Below are positions 9,033 to 18,002 of a DNA stretch of 64,000 nucleotides, in pieces (the first letter of the stretch is position 1; each line of letters starts with the position of its first letter). Source of the DNA: Vreelandella zhaodongensis (GTDB lineage Bacteria; Pseudomonadota; Gammaproteobacteria; Pseudomonadales; Halomonadaceae); assembly GCF_013415115.1 (NCBI RefSeq), contig NZ_JACCDD010000007.1, positions 229,947 through 293,946 on the forward strand, given 5' to 3'. A program made the translations under genes and the position numbers. The notes under the pieces were generated by a model that saw nothing but the letters and a program-made list of their open reading frames with translations, had not been told where the DNA came from and did not search any database.

Positions 9033-9704
9033 TTACCCCTCAGCCTGTTGCCTTAACAACAGTTCAACGCGCCGGTTGGCGGCTCGCCCTTCCGACGTTG
9101 CGTTACTTTCCATGGGTTGGGTATCGGCATAACCGACTGCCCGCATGCGTGAAATAGCCACTCCTTGGCGCTCAAGGTAGCGGACAACAGCAATGGCACG
9201 TCCTACCGAAAGCTCCCAATTCGACGGGAACCTTGATGTGGCAATCGGGAGACTATCCGTATGCCCTTCTACCGAAATCTGACCATCAAAGGTATCTAGC
9301 ACAGCAAAAAGGCTTTCTAACACATCTTGCCCCTGGGGCGTTAGTACGGCATCACCACTGGGGAACAGCAGGCTATCATCTATACGCAGCGTAACACCAT
9401 CTTGCCCTTGAGAGACGCTTACCCCGGGGATATTGAGATCAGCCATCCGTGGCTGCAGCCCGCTATGCTGGGGATGAATACCTGTCGCCAAGCTGGCCAG
9501 CGGAAGCGAGGTAATCGAACTTGCCGAGCGCATTCGGTCACTGTCAAACGCCTCCCCGCCCCCGGGAGGCGTCAATGCCAATAGCAACACAAACAGCGTG
9601 ATTAACAGCGTTAACACATCCAGGTAGCTCGTCAGCCAGCTTTCATCCCCTTCTACCGACGCTGCGGGCAGCTCCAGCGCATGCCGTGAATCCCGATCGA
9701 GCAT
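9033..9704 (-). CDS. MotB/PomB-type flagellar stator subunit (second stator)
   Basis: 223 residues. One membrane helix at about 22-43 carries Asp29, the ion-binding residue, in the context SYLDVLTLLITLFVLLLAL; the C-terminal half is an OmpA-like peptidoglycan-binding domain (VEGHTDSLP, NWELSVGRA, VGYADTQP, NRRVELLL). The FVLLL run resembles PomB of sodium motors rather than the FLVMW run of proton MotB. Leu replaces the usual Ala before the Asp. It is translated 4 nt after its MotA-type partner and is shorter than the proton-type MotB of this window. It would anchor the stator to the wall and conduct ions to drive rotation. Confidence 0.85.
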   Translation of the reverse strand: MLDRDSRHALELPAASVEGDESWLTSYLDVLTLLITLFVLLLALTPPGGGEAFDSDRMRSASSITSLPLASLATGIHPQHSGLQPRMADLNIPGVSVSQGQDGVTLRIDDSLLFPSGDAVLTPQGQDVLESLFAVLDTFDGQISVEGHTDSLPIATSRFPSNWELSVGRAIAVVRYLERQGVAISRMRAVGYADTQPMESNATSEGRAANRRVELLLRQQAEG

Positions 9705-9708
9705 AGCG

Positions 9709-10527
9709 CTATCCTTTTGCCGCTGGGCTAGCCGTGGAACGCGGTTTTACAGCGGTATCGCGAATTTCATCATGATAGTTAACAATAAAGGAGTTGAGCG
9801 TTTCTTCAATAAATGAAGGCAGACGACGCTTGGTGATTAATGAGATACCTTCCAGCACCATGTTCATGGTGATGAGCCGCTCTTCTGTACGCCGCTCTAG
9901 CTTGACTGCGATAGGCTTAAACACCAGGTTGGCGAGTAGAATACCGTAGAACGTTGTCAGCAGAGCGACTGCCATCCGCGGGCCAATGACATCTAGATCA
10001 CCGGCATCCATTACCTCTAGCATATTGACCAGACCTACTAGCGTGCCGATCATGCCGAACGCTGGTGCGTAGGTAGCCATGGTACGAAAGATCTGCGCCT
10101 CAGCATGCTCCCGCGCTTTTAGTCGTGCAATGCGCCAGCGCAACATGTCGAAAATTTCGTCTTCTTTCGTATTAGCAATCACCAGTTGAATCCCCGTGCG
10201 CAAAAAGGGATTACGGGTGTGCTCTAGCGCCTTTTCAACCGCCCTGACATCGCCCTTAAACCACAGCCGTGACATCGAAACAAGCTCGTTAATATCATCC
10301 CGCACATAGGTATTTTCGCGCCGAAACACCAGGCCCACCAAGCGCACCACGCGGAGTACTTCTTTAAGCGGGTAGCTAATGAAGGTGGCGGCCAAAGTAC
10401 CAGTCACCACAATGGCGAGCCCTGGTAAATTGAGAAAGCTTTCTGGCGACTCTGCAGTAAAGAACAGCACGCTTACCAGCAACAGCATGCTGGCAAAAAT
10501 ACCGATCAACGTAGATGGGTTCATCAA
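9709..10527 (-). CDS. MotA/PomA-type flagellar stator subunit (second stator, probably sodium-type)
   Basis: 272 residues with four predicted membrane helices. The stretch YAPAFGMIGTLVGLVNML and the later IGPRMAVALLTTFYG closely follow Vibrio PomA, the sodium-driven stator, more than proton-type MotA. The cytoplasmic loop between helices 2 and 3 is present and should contact FliG. The gene follows fliA by 36 nt and precedes the B subunit by 4 nt, so the pair is likely late-expressed with fliA. A sodium stator would suit a halophile. Coupling-ion assignment is from sequence resemblance only. Confidence 0.85.
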   Translation of the reverse strand: MMNPSTLIGIFASMLLLVSVLFFTAESPESFLNLPGLAIVVTGTLAATFISYPLKEVLRVVRLVGLVFRRENTYVRDDINELVSMSRLWFKGDVRAVEKALEHTRNPFLRTGIQLVIANTKEDEIFDMLRWRIARLKAREHAEAQIFRTMATYAPAFGMIGTLVGLVNMLEVMDAGDLDVIGPRMAVALLTTFYGILLANLVFKPIAVKLERRTEERLITMNMVLEGISLITKRRLPSFIEETLNSFIVNYHDEIRDTAVKPRSTASPAAKG

Positions 10528-10563
10528 CGGCTCCTCGCCGGTTATGGGTGGTTAATAGTGGCG

Positions 10564-11265
10564 TTAGGTGGCGTCATATAGGCGGGCACGAAGCCTGCTG
10601 ATCGCTTGACTGTGCAGCTGAGACACACGGGATTCCGTCACCCCAAGCACCGCCCCCACCTCTTTAAGGTTCATTTCTTCTTGGTAATACAGCGCCATCA
10701 GCAATTTTTCTCGCTCAGGCAACGCTTCGATCGCGTCAATCAGCGATTGTCGCTGCTGCTGGTCTAATAGTTGATCAAAAGGCAGGTTGTTAGCGTCTGC
10801 CTTAGCAGGCTCACCCCCATCCGCGACGAGCTCTTCAAACGGTAACAGCTGGCCGCTGTTTGTATCGTTAAGCAATTGCTGATACTCATTGAGCGGCATA
10901 TCTAAATCCCGCGCAATCTCGCTCTCCTCCGGGGCCCGCCCCAACCGCTGCTCAAGGCGACGCACCGCGTCATCTACGGCTCTAGCGGAGCGGCGCACGC
11001 TGCGAGGTAACCAATCACGCGTGCGCAGTTCATCCATCATAGCGCCGCGAATACGCTGGCTTGCGAAGGTAGCAAACGTTGCGCCTTGTGACGCATCGAA
11101 ACGCCCAAGCGCTTCTAGCAAGCCCACCATACCGGCCTGGATAAGGTCATCTAACTCAATACTCGCGGGCAGTCTTACCTGCAGCGTTAAGGCCTGACGC
11201 CTCACCAGTGGCATGTATTGAGTTAACAGCTCGCTCTGTTTGATCCTGCCTTGTGCTGTATACAT
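10564..11265 (-). CDS. fliA: Flagellar sigma factor FliA (sigma-28)
   Basis: A 233-residue sigma-70-family protein of the FliA type. Region 2 is seen in IELDDLIQAGMVGLLEAL and FATFASQRIRGAMMDELRTRDW, region 3 in SVRRSARAVDDAVRRLEQRLG, and region 4 in LKEVGAVLGVTESRVSQLHS. It directs RNA polymerase to late flagellar promoters; four such sites are seen in this window (fliS, flaG, flgK, flgM), and its anti-sigma factor FlgM is at 62188. The ATG start has GAGG 7 nt upstream. The gene sits at the end of the flhB-flhA-flhF-flhE block, followed by a stator pair, instead of next to fliC or fliZ as in enterics. Confidence 0.96.
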   Translation of the reverse strand: MYTAQGRIKQSELLTQYMPLVRRQALTLQVRLPASIELDDLIQAGMVGLLEALGRFDASQGATFATFASQRIRGAMMDELRTRDWLPRSVRRSARAVDDAVRRLEQRLGRAPEESEIARDLDMPLNEYQQLLNDTNSGQLLPFEELVADGGEPAKADANNLPFDQLLDQQQRQSLIDAIEALPEREKLLMALYYQEEMNLKEVGAVLGVTESRVSQLHSQAISRLRARLYDAT

Positions 11266-11291
11266 CCTTACGCCTCGCGGCTAAATGCTCT

Positions 11292-11813
11292 TCACTGGTA
11301 GTTCACAATCACTTGTAGCTCCTGCACCCGCACCGGGCGCTGGCCCGATGCTAGTGCGAAACGAAAGTGCATCGGACCATCAATTTGCTTACCGGCCAAT
11401 GCTGACGTGGCGCCACGCATTGTGGGTAAGGGAACACACTGTTCAGAGTGGCATAACCAGGCATTCATTGGCACACCAACTGGGACTTGGTAGCGCCAAT
11501 AGATACGACCTATTGTGGCATCTCCCACATCGGCCATTGCCGGTGGAACAATAGGCTGGCTAGAGCTCGCTCGATCACTCATGGCCACTAACACACTGGG
11601 TAGCTGAGTGCTCCAGCTGCCAACGGCCGCATGAGCGGCACCCATTAAGGTACTCAACGCGAAAATCAGAACGCTTTTATTCAATGTCGTTAGGATGAAA
11701 GCACCTGCGGTTAGCCTTACTGGCTCCCCGTGGCCTTTAAGCGGACGCTCGTGCAAGCGGTGCTTGTTGACGCGATTCCACCTCGCATAAAAAGCATAAA
11801 AGAGTAGGCGCAT
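11292..11813 (-). CDS. flhE: FlhE-like periplasmic flagellar protein
   Basis: 173 residues. The C-terminal half matches FlhE, a small periplasmic protein linked to control of the flagellar export gate: YWRYQVP, WLCHSEQCVPLP, GPMHFRFAL and a final VIVNYQ align with enteric FlhE in order and spacing. A signal peptide (TLNKSVLIFALSTLMGAAHA) begins near residue 43, so the ATG at 11813 gives an unusually long N-terminal stretch; an in-frame TTG close to the signal peptide is an alternative, but it lacks a ribosome-binding site. In enterics flhE follows flhA; here it lies after flhF and the unknown gene, just before fliA. Confidence 0.75.
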   Translation of the reverse strand: MRLLFYAFYARWNRVNKHRLHERPLKGHGEPVRLTAGAFILTTLNKSVLIFALSTLMGAAHAAVGSWSTQLPSVLVAMSDRASSSQPIVPPAMADVGDATIGRIYWRYQVPVGVPMNAWLCHSEQCVPLPTMRGATSALAGKQIDGPMHFRFALASGQRPVRVQELQVIVNYQ

Positions 11814-11864
11814 TGTTATCCCTAGACCCTGTTAAAACGCGATTACGTTAATGCCAGGCTGGTA

Positions 11865-12401
11865 TTAACGCGCAAGCAGCAAAAGCTCTATTTCCAGATA
11901 ACGGGCTGCCGCCTCTTGCAAGTTCTCGAGCAGCCCCCGACGCGGCAAGTGCGGCTCATGCAGCGCTAGCAACTGCTGCGGACCGCCGTTCTCTCGGAGA
12001 TGTCGCAACGCGCGGTACATGGGCCCAAATGCTTCAGCATCGCTATTAATCCATAGCGCCCATCGCGAATAGCGATGTTTAAGCTGAGCAAGGTTGTCTG
12101 CATTAACATTCACAATGTGAATATCCCAATCATCCGGGTCGCCAGCCCAGCGACGGCCTAATACCGACCACTGGGCTAACCGCCCTTTTACTTTAGCTAC
12201 TTGCTGCTCACCGCTGTTAGGCAGACCTATCACCATCAGCGGTCTTTGAGGCACAACAGTGGAATGCTCTTCCACCGCAGCAGGCATCACCTGAGCAACG
12301 GTGTCATCCGTAAGAGCATTGTCTTCTGCTGTCGCTTGGCGCTGCTGGCGCTGCAAATCTGCCCATTTACGAAGGCCAGCGGCTTGATCCTGGGCGCTCA
12401 T
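11865..12401 (-). CDS. Unknown protein in the flhG position, downstream of flhF
   Basis: 178 residues. I do not recognise a family. It starts with a charged helical stretch (KWADLQRQQRQATAEDN), then a beta-alpha fold-like segment from about residue 52 (LMVIGLPNSGEQQVAKVKGRLAQW), IHIVNVNADN, WALWINSDAEAFGPMYRALRHL, and a C-terminal helix. There is no Walker A or deviant P-loop, so it is not an active FlhG/FleN ATPase, although it overlaps flhF by 4 bp (ATGA), exactly where flhG normally stands. It could be a highly eroded FlhG-like protein or an unrelated FlhF partner. Translational coupling to flhF argues for a linked role. Confidence 0.7.
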   Translation of the reverse strand: MSAQDQAAGLRKWADLQRQQRQATAEDNALTDDTVAQVMPAAVEEHSTVVPQRPLMVIGLPNSGEQQVAKVKGRLAQWSVLGRRWAGDPDDWDIHIVNVNADNLAQLKHRYSRWALWINSDAEAFGPMYRALRHLRENGGPQQLLALHEPHLPRRGLLENLQEAAARYLEIELLLLAR

Positions 12402-14584
12402 GTCAGCCCCTCTCGGCTCACACTGCTTAATTGGCGAATAGCGTCACGCGCCATAAACGCGTGGACAAGGGCATCTAACATGGCGGTGTCACGTCGCTTA
12501 CGCGTCGTGCCCAATAACCGTAGCAAGTCGGTACGCAGCGCTACGGCTGTCTCATCATTCGCCACATCCAAGTGCCCGGCAGCCGCTGCCACACCGCTCG
12601 CCATTAATAGACGCACTTCCGTGCTTACCTCGCCACCGTCTGCTTCTTTCAACTGCTGCCACGCGCGCTTGGTTAAGCTGGATAAACCTTCGCTTTGTAG
12701 CTGAATAACCAAAAGCGAAAGCACGTCTGCGCCTAATCGAGCAGGCGTTAACCAGTAGCGGCGAGCAATGCATTTACCATTTTCAGGGTCACGGATCTCC
12801 CCAACCCATGCCAATAGAAGATTGCCAGCGGCATCTTCCACCTGCTTATGGGTGTTCCAAAGCTGCAGCGATTGGCCACGAAAACGTACGCCAACGTGTT
12901 GCGTCAGCGAGCTATCAGTGAACAGTTGGCGTAAGGCATAACGCTCGGCTTGCCAGTGTACCCGCTGACCGGCAGACACAAGTGTGACCCAGGTCAGGTG
13001 TTGGGCTTCTAACCACGCTAACGTGGCTGGGTCTGGCAATGCAGGCAATAAGTGAACCACTGCACCTAACGTGACGCCTTGGGCTGACATGCGCGATTGC
13101 CAGCCCGCGGGCTGGCGATGCTGCAAGCTTGGCAATGCAAGCCAGCCACCATCTGCATCAAGTCCAATGTCAGGCATCGGCCAATCACAGCCACGCTCGT
13201 TTCGGCGTGGCGCCCAGGCAACCCCCAGCCCTTTCCCAGCACATGACCCGCTGGCTAATACGGCATCGAGCCGCTCGTCTTGCAGTACAACGGGCAGGGA
13301 AGCGAGATCCCAGACTGACTCCAACGCGGAGAACCCGACTATCCGCTCCCGCAGCTGCCTTAGCACCGAGGTCAGGCGTCGCCCTTGGCCCAGTACGTCC
13401 CGAGACCAACGTGGCAGGCCTACTGAGGCAGGCGCAGGCGGTGTCTCGACAAAACTCCGCCCTTTAGTAGATGGCGTGTTCAGAGCCTGATTAATTAACC
13501 CAGCAGGATCTGCTACCGTCATGTCTTCGGGCACACGCTGGCCATGGGATCCAAATAGCACCCGCAAGCCGTGTCGCATGACAATATCTAGCACGGGAGC
13601 TAAGCGACCTGCCTCATCTTGCTTGGTAATAATGCAGTCATTCAGCTCTGCGCCCGCAGCACGTGCCGCTTGGCGATAACGCAGTACCACTTCTTCTAAG
13701 GTTTCAGGCTGACTGGCAGCGTTCAGCAGCAGCACCAGCCGCACGGTGGCTTGTCCGCCTTGTAAATGAGCGATTTGCTCGATAACCCGCTGGTCACGCT
13801 GACTCATACCGACGGTGTCGATAATCACCCACTGTTTACCCTGCAATCGTCCAACTAGCTCATCAATAGGCTGCTCGGCGTCCAAGGCATACATTGGGGT
13901 ATCAAGCAGTCGGGCATAAATGCGTAGCTGCTCGTGGGCGCCGATACGAAAGCTATCGGTGGTGACAAGGGCCACGGGGCGTGTGCCGTGGCGCATCACG
14001 AAACGCGCCGCCAGCTTTGCTGTGGTCGTGGTTTTCCCTACCCCTGTCGGGCCAACCAGCGCCACAATGCCAGCTTGATCAAAAAAACCGGCTTCTTCTG
14101 TAAGCACGGGCAAGCGGGCCATTAACTGCTCGCGGAGCCACGTCATCACATCGTCGCTGTCAGTATCCTGCTCCGCTAGCGATGTTGGCAGTCCTGCCAG
14201 CACCTCATCGCTTAGCTCTTCACTAAAGCCAGCGCCAAGCAGCCATTGCCGCATACGTGCTGACATAACAGCGTCTGATGAGGCGGGGGCTGTGACGGGC
14301 TGCGTGGATAATAGCTGCCTCATCTCTTGCATCTCTCGCAGCAGACGCTCACTCATTGTCTGTAGTGGATCTGAGTCAGGCTGCGAAAATGCGGTAGGAC
14401 TTGGAGGCGCTGGCCAGGTGGGAGAAGGCTCAAAGTGGTCTACCGCCTCATCCGCCATCGCGAGTATTTCAACACCACCTTCCGTGCGGCGATTGGCGAC
14501 AATTAAAGCGTCATCGCCCAATGCTTCGCGCACTTGGCGCATGACGTCGCGACTGTTTGCACCAACAAATCTTCTAACGCTCAT
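12398..14584 (-). CDS. flhF: FlhF, SRP-type GTPase, with a large C-terminal extension
   Basis: FlhF is an SRP-family GTPase that places flagella and recruits early basal-body parts at the membrane. The N-terminal basic region (MSVRRFVGANSRDVMRQVR) and the GTPase domain are typical: P-loop GPTGVGKTTTT at 178-188, TTDSFRIGAHEQL, DTVGMSQRD at 256-263, TKQDEAG at 320-326, and GQRVPEDM. Family members usually end soon after this point; here the protein continues for about 358 more residues (371-728) with no family I recognise. The extension is in frame, with no sign of frameshift, and contains soluble-looking segments such as WVTLVSAGQRVHWQAERYAL. It lies 52 nt after flhA and overlaps the next gene by 4 bp. 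Confidence 0.92.
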   Translation of the reverse strand: MSVRRFVGANSRDVMRQVREALGDDALIVANRRTEGGVEILAMADEAVDHFEPSPTWPAPPSPTAFSQPDSDPLQTMSERLLREMQEMRQLLSTQPVTAPASSDAVMSARMRQWLLGAGFSEELSDEVLAGLPTSLAEQDTDSDDVMTWLREQLMARLPVLTEEAGFFDQAGIVALVGPTGVGKTTTTAKLAARFVMRHGTRPVALVTTDSFRIGAHEQLRIYARLLDTPMYALDAEQPIDELVGRLQGKQWVIIDTVGMSQRDQRVIEQIAHLQGGQATVRLVLLLNAASQPETLEEVVLRYRQAARAAGAELNDCIITKQDEAGRLAPVLDIVMRHGLRVLFGSHGQRVPEDMTVADPAGLINQALNTPSTKGRSFVETPPAPASVGLPRWSRDVLGQGRRLTSVLRQLRERIVGFSALESVWDLASLPVVLQDERLDAVLASGSCAGKGLGVAWAPRRNERGCDWPMPDIGLDADGGWLALPSLQHRQPAGWQSRMSAQGVTLGAVVHLLPALPDPATLAWLEAQHLTWVTLVSAGQRVHWQAERYALRQLFTDSSLTQHVGVRFRGQSLQLWNTHKQVEDAAGNLLLAWVGEIRDPENGKCIARRYWLTPARLGADVLSLLVIQLQSEGLSSLTKRAWQQLKEADGGEVSTEVRLLMASGVAAAAGHLDVANDETAVALRTDLLRLLGTTRKRRDTAMLDALVHAFMARDAIRQLSSVSREGLT

Positions 14585-14636
14585 ACGCTACTCTTGCCTC
14601 TGTTTGAGTGGTTCCCACAGGCGTTGTGTATAAACG

Positions 14637-16721
14637 TCACTGCCTTCCGCCCACTAGCGTCGTGACCCGTAATGTCCGGTCATCAGGAATCTCCGCCTGA
14701 GACATCACCACTAAATGGCGTACCCGGCGGCGTAAAAAGCGCGACAGTACGGGACGTAAGGAGTGCTGAACCACAAGAACAGGCGCTTCCCCACTGGCCT
14801 CGTGACGCTCTAGCGCTTGCTGTGCTTGGTTCATTAGCGTGTCTGCCAAACCAGGTTCCATGGCACCGTTACCATTCATCGCTTGCAGGAGCACTTGCTC
14901 TAGCTGTGCGTCGAGCCCCATCACTTGCAAGGTATCTTGGCCTGCAAACCACTGCTGCGTAATAGCGCGGCCCAGGGCAATACGCACCAACGCGGTTAGT
15001 TCGTTAGGATCTTGCTGCTGCCCTGCGTACTCGGCCAACGTATCCAGCACGGTGCGCATATCACGAATCGAGACATCTTCATCCAGCAGGTTTTGCAAAA
15101 TACGCTGCAGCACAGTGAGTGAAATAGCCTTCGGCACCACTTCCTCGACCAGCGACTTTTGGTCGTCGCCCAGCTTATCAAGCAATTTCTGCACTTCTTG
15201 ACGCCCCAGCATTTCAGGCGAATGACGGTGTAGCAGGTGGTTTAAGTGGGTAGCAATCACCGTACTCGCATCCACCACGGTATAGCCGTACACCTGAGCA
15301 TGCTCGCGCTGATTGGCATCAATCCAAACAGCAGGTAAGCCGAAAGCAGGGTCTTGTGTTGGCGTACCCTGTAGCTCTCCCGATACCTGGCCTGGGTCTA
15401 TCGCCAACCACTTCCCTGGCTGCGCTTCTGCACGTCCAATTTCGGCACCCTTCATAGAGAGCACGTAGGTGTTAGGAGGCAGCTCAAGGTTATCTCTGAT
15501 ATGCACCACTGGCGGCAGAAAGCCTACCTCTTGAGCAAACTTCTTACGTACGCTTTTAATGCGGCTCAGAAGCTCGCCTTTTTGGCGGGAGTCCACCAAG
15601 GGAATAAGCCGATGCCCAACCTCAAGGCCCAAGGTATCCACCAGTTGCACATCCTCCCAACTCGCCTCTGGCGACTCTTGTTGAGGCGGCGGTGCCGCTA
15701 ACACCTCTTCTTTTAACAATGCCTGCTCTTTTTGGCGTATCAGGTACCAGGCCAAGCCTGCCAGCAGTGCGGTAAAAATCAGGAAAACCAAGTTGGGCAT
15801 GCCTGGCACCATGCCTAGCAGGCCCATGACCATCGCAGCCAGTATCATGACCTGAGGGTTAACAAACAGCTGGCTGATCATTTGCTGACCAACGTCCTGC
15901 TCGGTATTTACCCGAGAAACCGTCACACCTGCGGCGGTTGAAATGACGAGGGCAGGTATCTGAGCCACCAGGCCATCACCAATGGTCAGCAATGTATAGG
16001 TGCGTGCAGCATCAGAAAAGCCCATGTTGTGCTGCATCATGCCAATCAATAACCCACCAATAATATTGACCACCATGATGACCAAGCCGGCCATGGCATC
16101 ACCGCGTACAAACTTACTGGCGCCATCCATAGAGCCGTAAAAATCTGCTTCCTGAGCTACCTCTGCACGGCGTTTTTTGGCGTCTTCTTCGCCAATCAAG
16201 CCTGCGTTTAGGTCCGCATCGATCGCCATCTGCTTACCCGGCATCGCATCCAATACGAAGCGCGCGCCAACTTCCGCGATCCGCCCGGCACCTTTCGTGA
16301 TTACCATGAAATTGATGATGACCAGTATCAAAAAGACCACTAAGCCAACCGCAAAATTACCGCCCACCAGGAAGGTACCAAACGCTTCGATGACCTTACC
16401 TGCGGCGTCCCCACCCTGATGCCCTTCCATCAAGACAACTCGGGTCGAGGCCACATTGAGCGATAGTCGCAGCAGGGTGGTGAACAGCAACACAGCAGGA
16501 AAAGCCGCAAAATCGAGCGGCTTCTCTGCAAACATGCTGACCAACAGGACCATAATGGCCAGCGCGATATTGAAGGTGAAGAGCAAATCAAGAACAAAGG
16601 GCGGTAAGGGCAGTATCATCATGCCCAAAATCATCAATATCAGCACCGGCCCAGCCAGCAGCTTCATGCGCACGTCGCCCATCCAGTCGCGCTGATTGAT
16701 CAGTTGGCTTAAACCTTTCAT
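14637..16721 (-). CDS. flhA: FlhA, flagellar type III export gate protein
   Basis: 694 residues, normal length. The first half has about eight membrane helices starting at MKLLAGPVLILMILGMMILP; the FHIPEP-type signature region is seen in LRLSLNVASTRVVLMEGHQG and NFMVITKGAGRIAEVGARF. The C-terminal half is the cytosolic ring domain that docks chaperone-substrate complexes (from about residue 360). FlhA forms the nonameric export gate with FlhB and FliPQR and uses proton-motive force. The start codon overlaps the flhB stop (ATGA), so the two are translationally coupled. Confidence 0.97.
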   Translation of the reverse strand: MKGLSQLINQRDWMGDVRMKLLAGPVLILMILGMMILPLPPFVLDLLFTFNIALAIMVLLVSMFAEKPLDFAAFPAVLLFTTLLRLSLNVASTRVVLMEGHQGGDAAGKVIEAFGTFLVGGNFAVGLVVFLILVIINFMVITKGAGRIAEVGARFVLDAMPGKQMAIDADLNAGLIGEEDAKKRRAEVAQEADFYGSMDGASKFVRGDAMAGLVIMVVNIIGGLLIGMMQHNMGFSDAARTYTLLTIGDGLVAQIPALVISTAAGVTVSRVNTEQDVGQQMISQLFVNPQVMILAAMVMGLLGMVPGMPNLVFLIFTALLAGLAWYLIRQKEQALLKEEVLAAPPPQQESPEASWEDVQLVDTLGLEVGHRLIPLVDSRQKGELLSRIKSVRKKFAQEVGFLPPVVHIRDNLELPPNTYVLSMKGAEIGRAEAQPGKWLAIDPGQVSGELQGTPTQDPAFGLPAVWIDANQREHAQVYGYTVVDASTVIATHLNHLLHRHSPEMLGRQEVQKLLDKLGDDQKSLVEEVVPKAISLTVLQRILQNLLDEDVSIRDMRTVLDTLAEYAGQQQDPNELTALVRIALGRAITQQWFAGQDTLQVMGLDAQLEQVLLQAMNGNGAMEPGLADTLMNQAQQALERHEASGEAPVLVVQHSLRPVLSRFLRRRVRHLVVMSQAEIPDDRTLRVTTLVGGRQ

Positions 16722-17884
16722 GGTTGCGCCTCACTACCATCGGCATGGCGGTTGGGGCGTTCCATTTCAGGGGGAACGGATAAATTATCTGGGGTGGGGG
16801 GCACCTCGCCTCCTTGTTGTGCAACTTGCTTCAGGCGGTAGGCCCATGCCATGACTTCGGCCACGGCGGTATACAGGTCTGCGGGTACTTCAGCGTCTAA
16901 GTCTACGTGGTGGTAAAGCGCTCGCGCCAAGGGAGCAGCCTCCAACCTTGGCACACCAGCTTCCAGCCCTATTTCGCGAATACGCGCAGCGACGGCATCG
17001 GCTCCTTTGGCCACCAGTTTGGGAGCTCCCATGCTGCCCTCTTGATACATCAGAGCCACCGCATAGTGAGTCGGGTTGGTGATAATCACGTCTGCTTCGG
17101 GCACTTTGTTCATCATGCGCCCCCGTGCCATCGCCTGCTGCTGCTGACGAATACGGCCTTTTACATGGGGATCGCCTTCAGACTCTTTATGCTCTCGTTT
17201 TACCTCTTCCTTGCTCATACGTAGCTTTTTAGCGTTGCTCCAAAGCTGAAAAGGCACATCAATCAGAATAACCACAACTAACGATAAAACGATCAAGCCT
17301 GCGGCTAGCGCTGACATATTCAAGGCAGTCGCTAATGCTTGCTGGATGGGCTGGTCCATTAGCCCCAAAAACTTGCCAACGTTGGCATAGATAAACGACG
17401 CGGCAATGCCGCCGACCAGAACTGATTTCGCAATCGCTTTCGACAGTTCAATTAATGCCTGCGTCGAGAAAATGCGTTTCAGGCCTTTCACAGGGTTTAG
17501 CTTCGATAACTTAGGCTGCATCGACTTTGCTGATACCAACCAGCCGCCAAGCAGCGCTGGCGCTACAAGGGCAATGACCGACAACAGCAAAAAAAGCGGC
17601 AGCATGACAAACAGAGTGCGCTGGCCTAGGTCCAGCGCATTCACCAGCATGGGGGTACTTTCCATCACTTGGCGGCGTTCAAATAAAAACGCCTGCTCCA
17701 TCACCATACCCAGCTGGTCATAGAGCATTTGCCCCATGCTCCACAGCCCAATTACACCACCCAGTAGCAACAAAAAGGTCGACAGCTCTCGGGATCGGGG
17801 AACCTGCCCTTCCTCACGGGCTTTCTCCAAGCGCCGAGGGGTGGCTTCTTCTGTCTTTTCCTGATCGCTATCGTTCTCTGCCAT
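16718..17884 (-). CDS. flhB: FlhB, flagellar export specificity switch
   Basis: 388 residues: an N-terminal basic start (EKTEEATPRRLEKAREEGQV), four membrane helices, and a cytosolic domain with the autocleavage motif NPTH at residues 270-273. After cleavage the C-terminal piece works with FliK to switch export from rod/hook to filament proteins. The tail after residue 355 is Pro-rich and variable. It is first of the flhB-flhA-flhF block and is separated from cheZ by 118 nt containing a weak hairpin. A separate gene at 32200 encodes only an FlhB-CC-like piece. Confidence 0.97.
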   Translation of the reverse strand: MAENDSDQEKTEEATPRRLEKAREEGQVPRSRELSTFLLLLGGVIGLWSMGQMLYDQLGMVMEQAFLFERRQVMESTPMLVNALDLGQRTLFVMLPLFLLLSVIALVAPALLGGWLVSAKSMQPKLSKLNPVKGLKRIFSTQALIELSKAIAKSVLVGGIAASFIYANVGKFLGLMDQPIQQALATALNMSALAAGLIVLSLVVVILIDVPFQLWSNAKKLRMSKEEVKREHKESEGDPHVKGRIRQQQQAMARGRMMNKVPEADVIITNPTHYAVALMYQEGSMGAPKLVAKGADAVAARIREIGLEAGVPRLEAAPLARALYHHVDLDAEVPADLYTAVAEVMAWAYRLKQVAQQGGEVPPTPDNLSVPPEMERPNRHADGSEAQP

Positions 17885-17923
17885 GCGGCCATCCGGCGGT
17901 GTCTTGCGTGGCTTACCATAAAG

Positions 17924-17947
17924 TCAGCCGCCCCAAAGGACGGCTGA
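17924..17947 (-). terminator. Weak hairpin between cheZ and flhB
   Basis: TCAGCCG pairs with CGGCTGA around a 10-nt loop; on the minus strand CTTTAT follows. It could partly end the chemotaxis operon transcript before flhB. The stem is only 7 bp and the T-run short. Confidence 0.4.
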
Positions 17948-18002
17948 ACAAAACACCTATATTGCCAGATACGGTTTTTTACAATGGCTTAATAACAACG
18001 CA

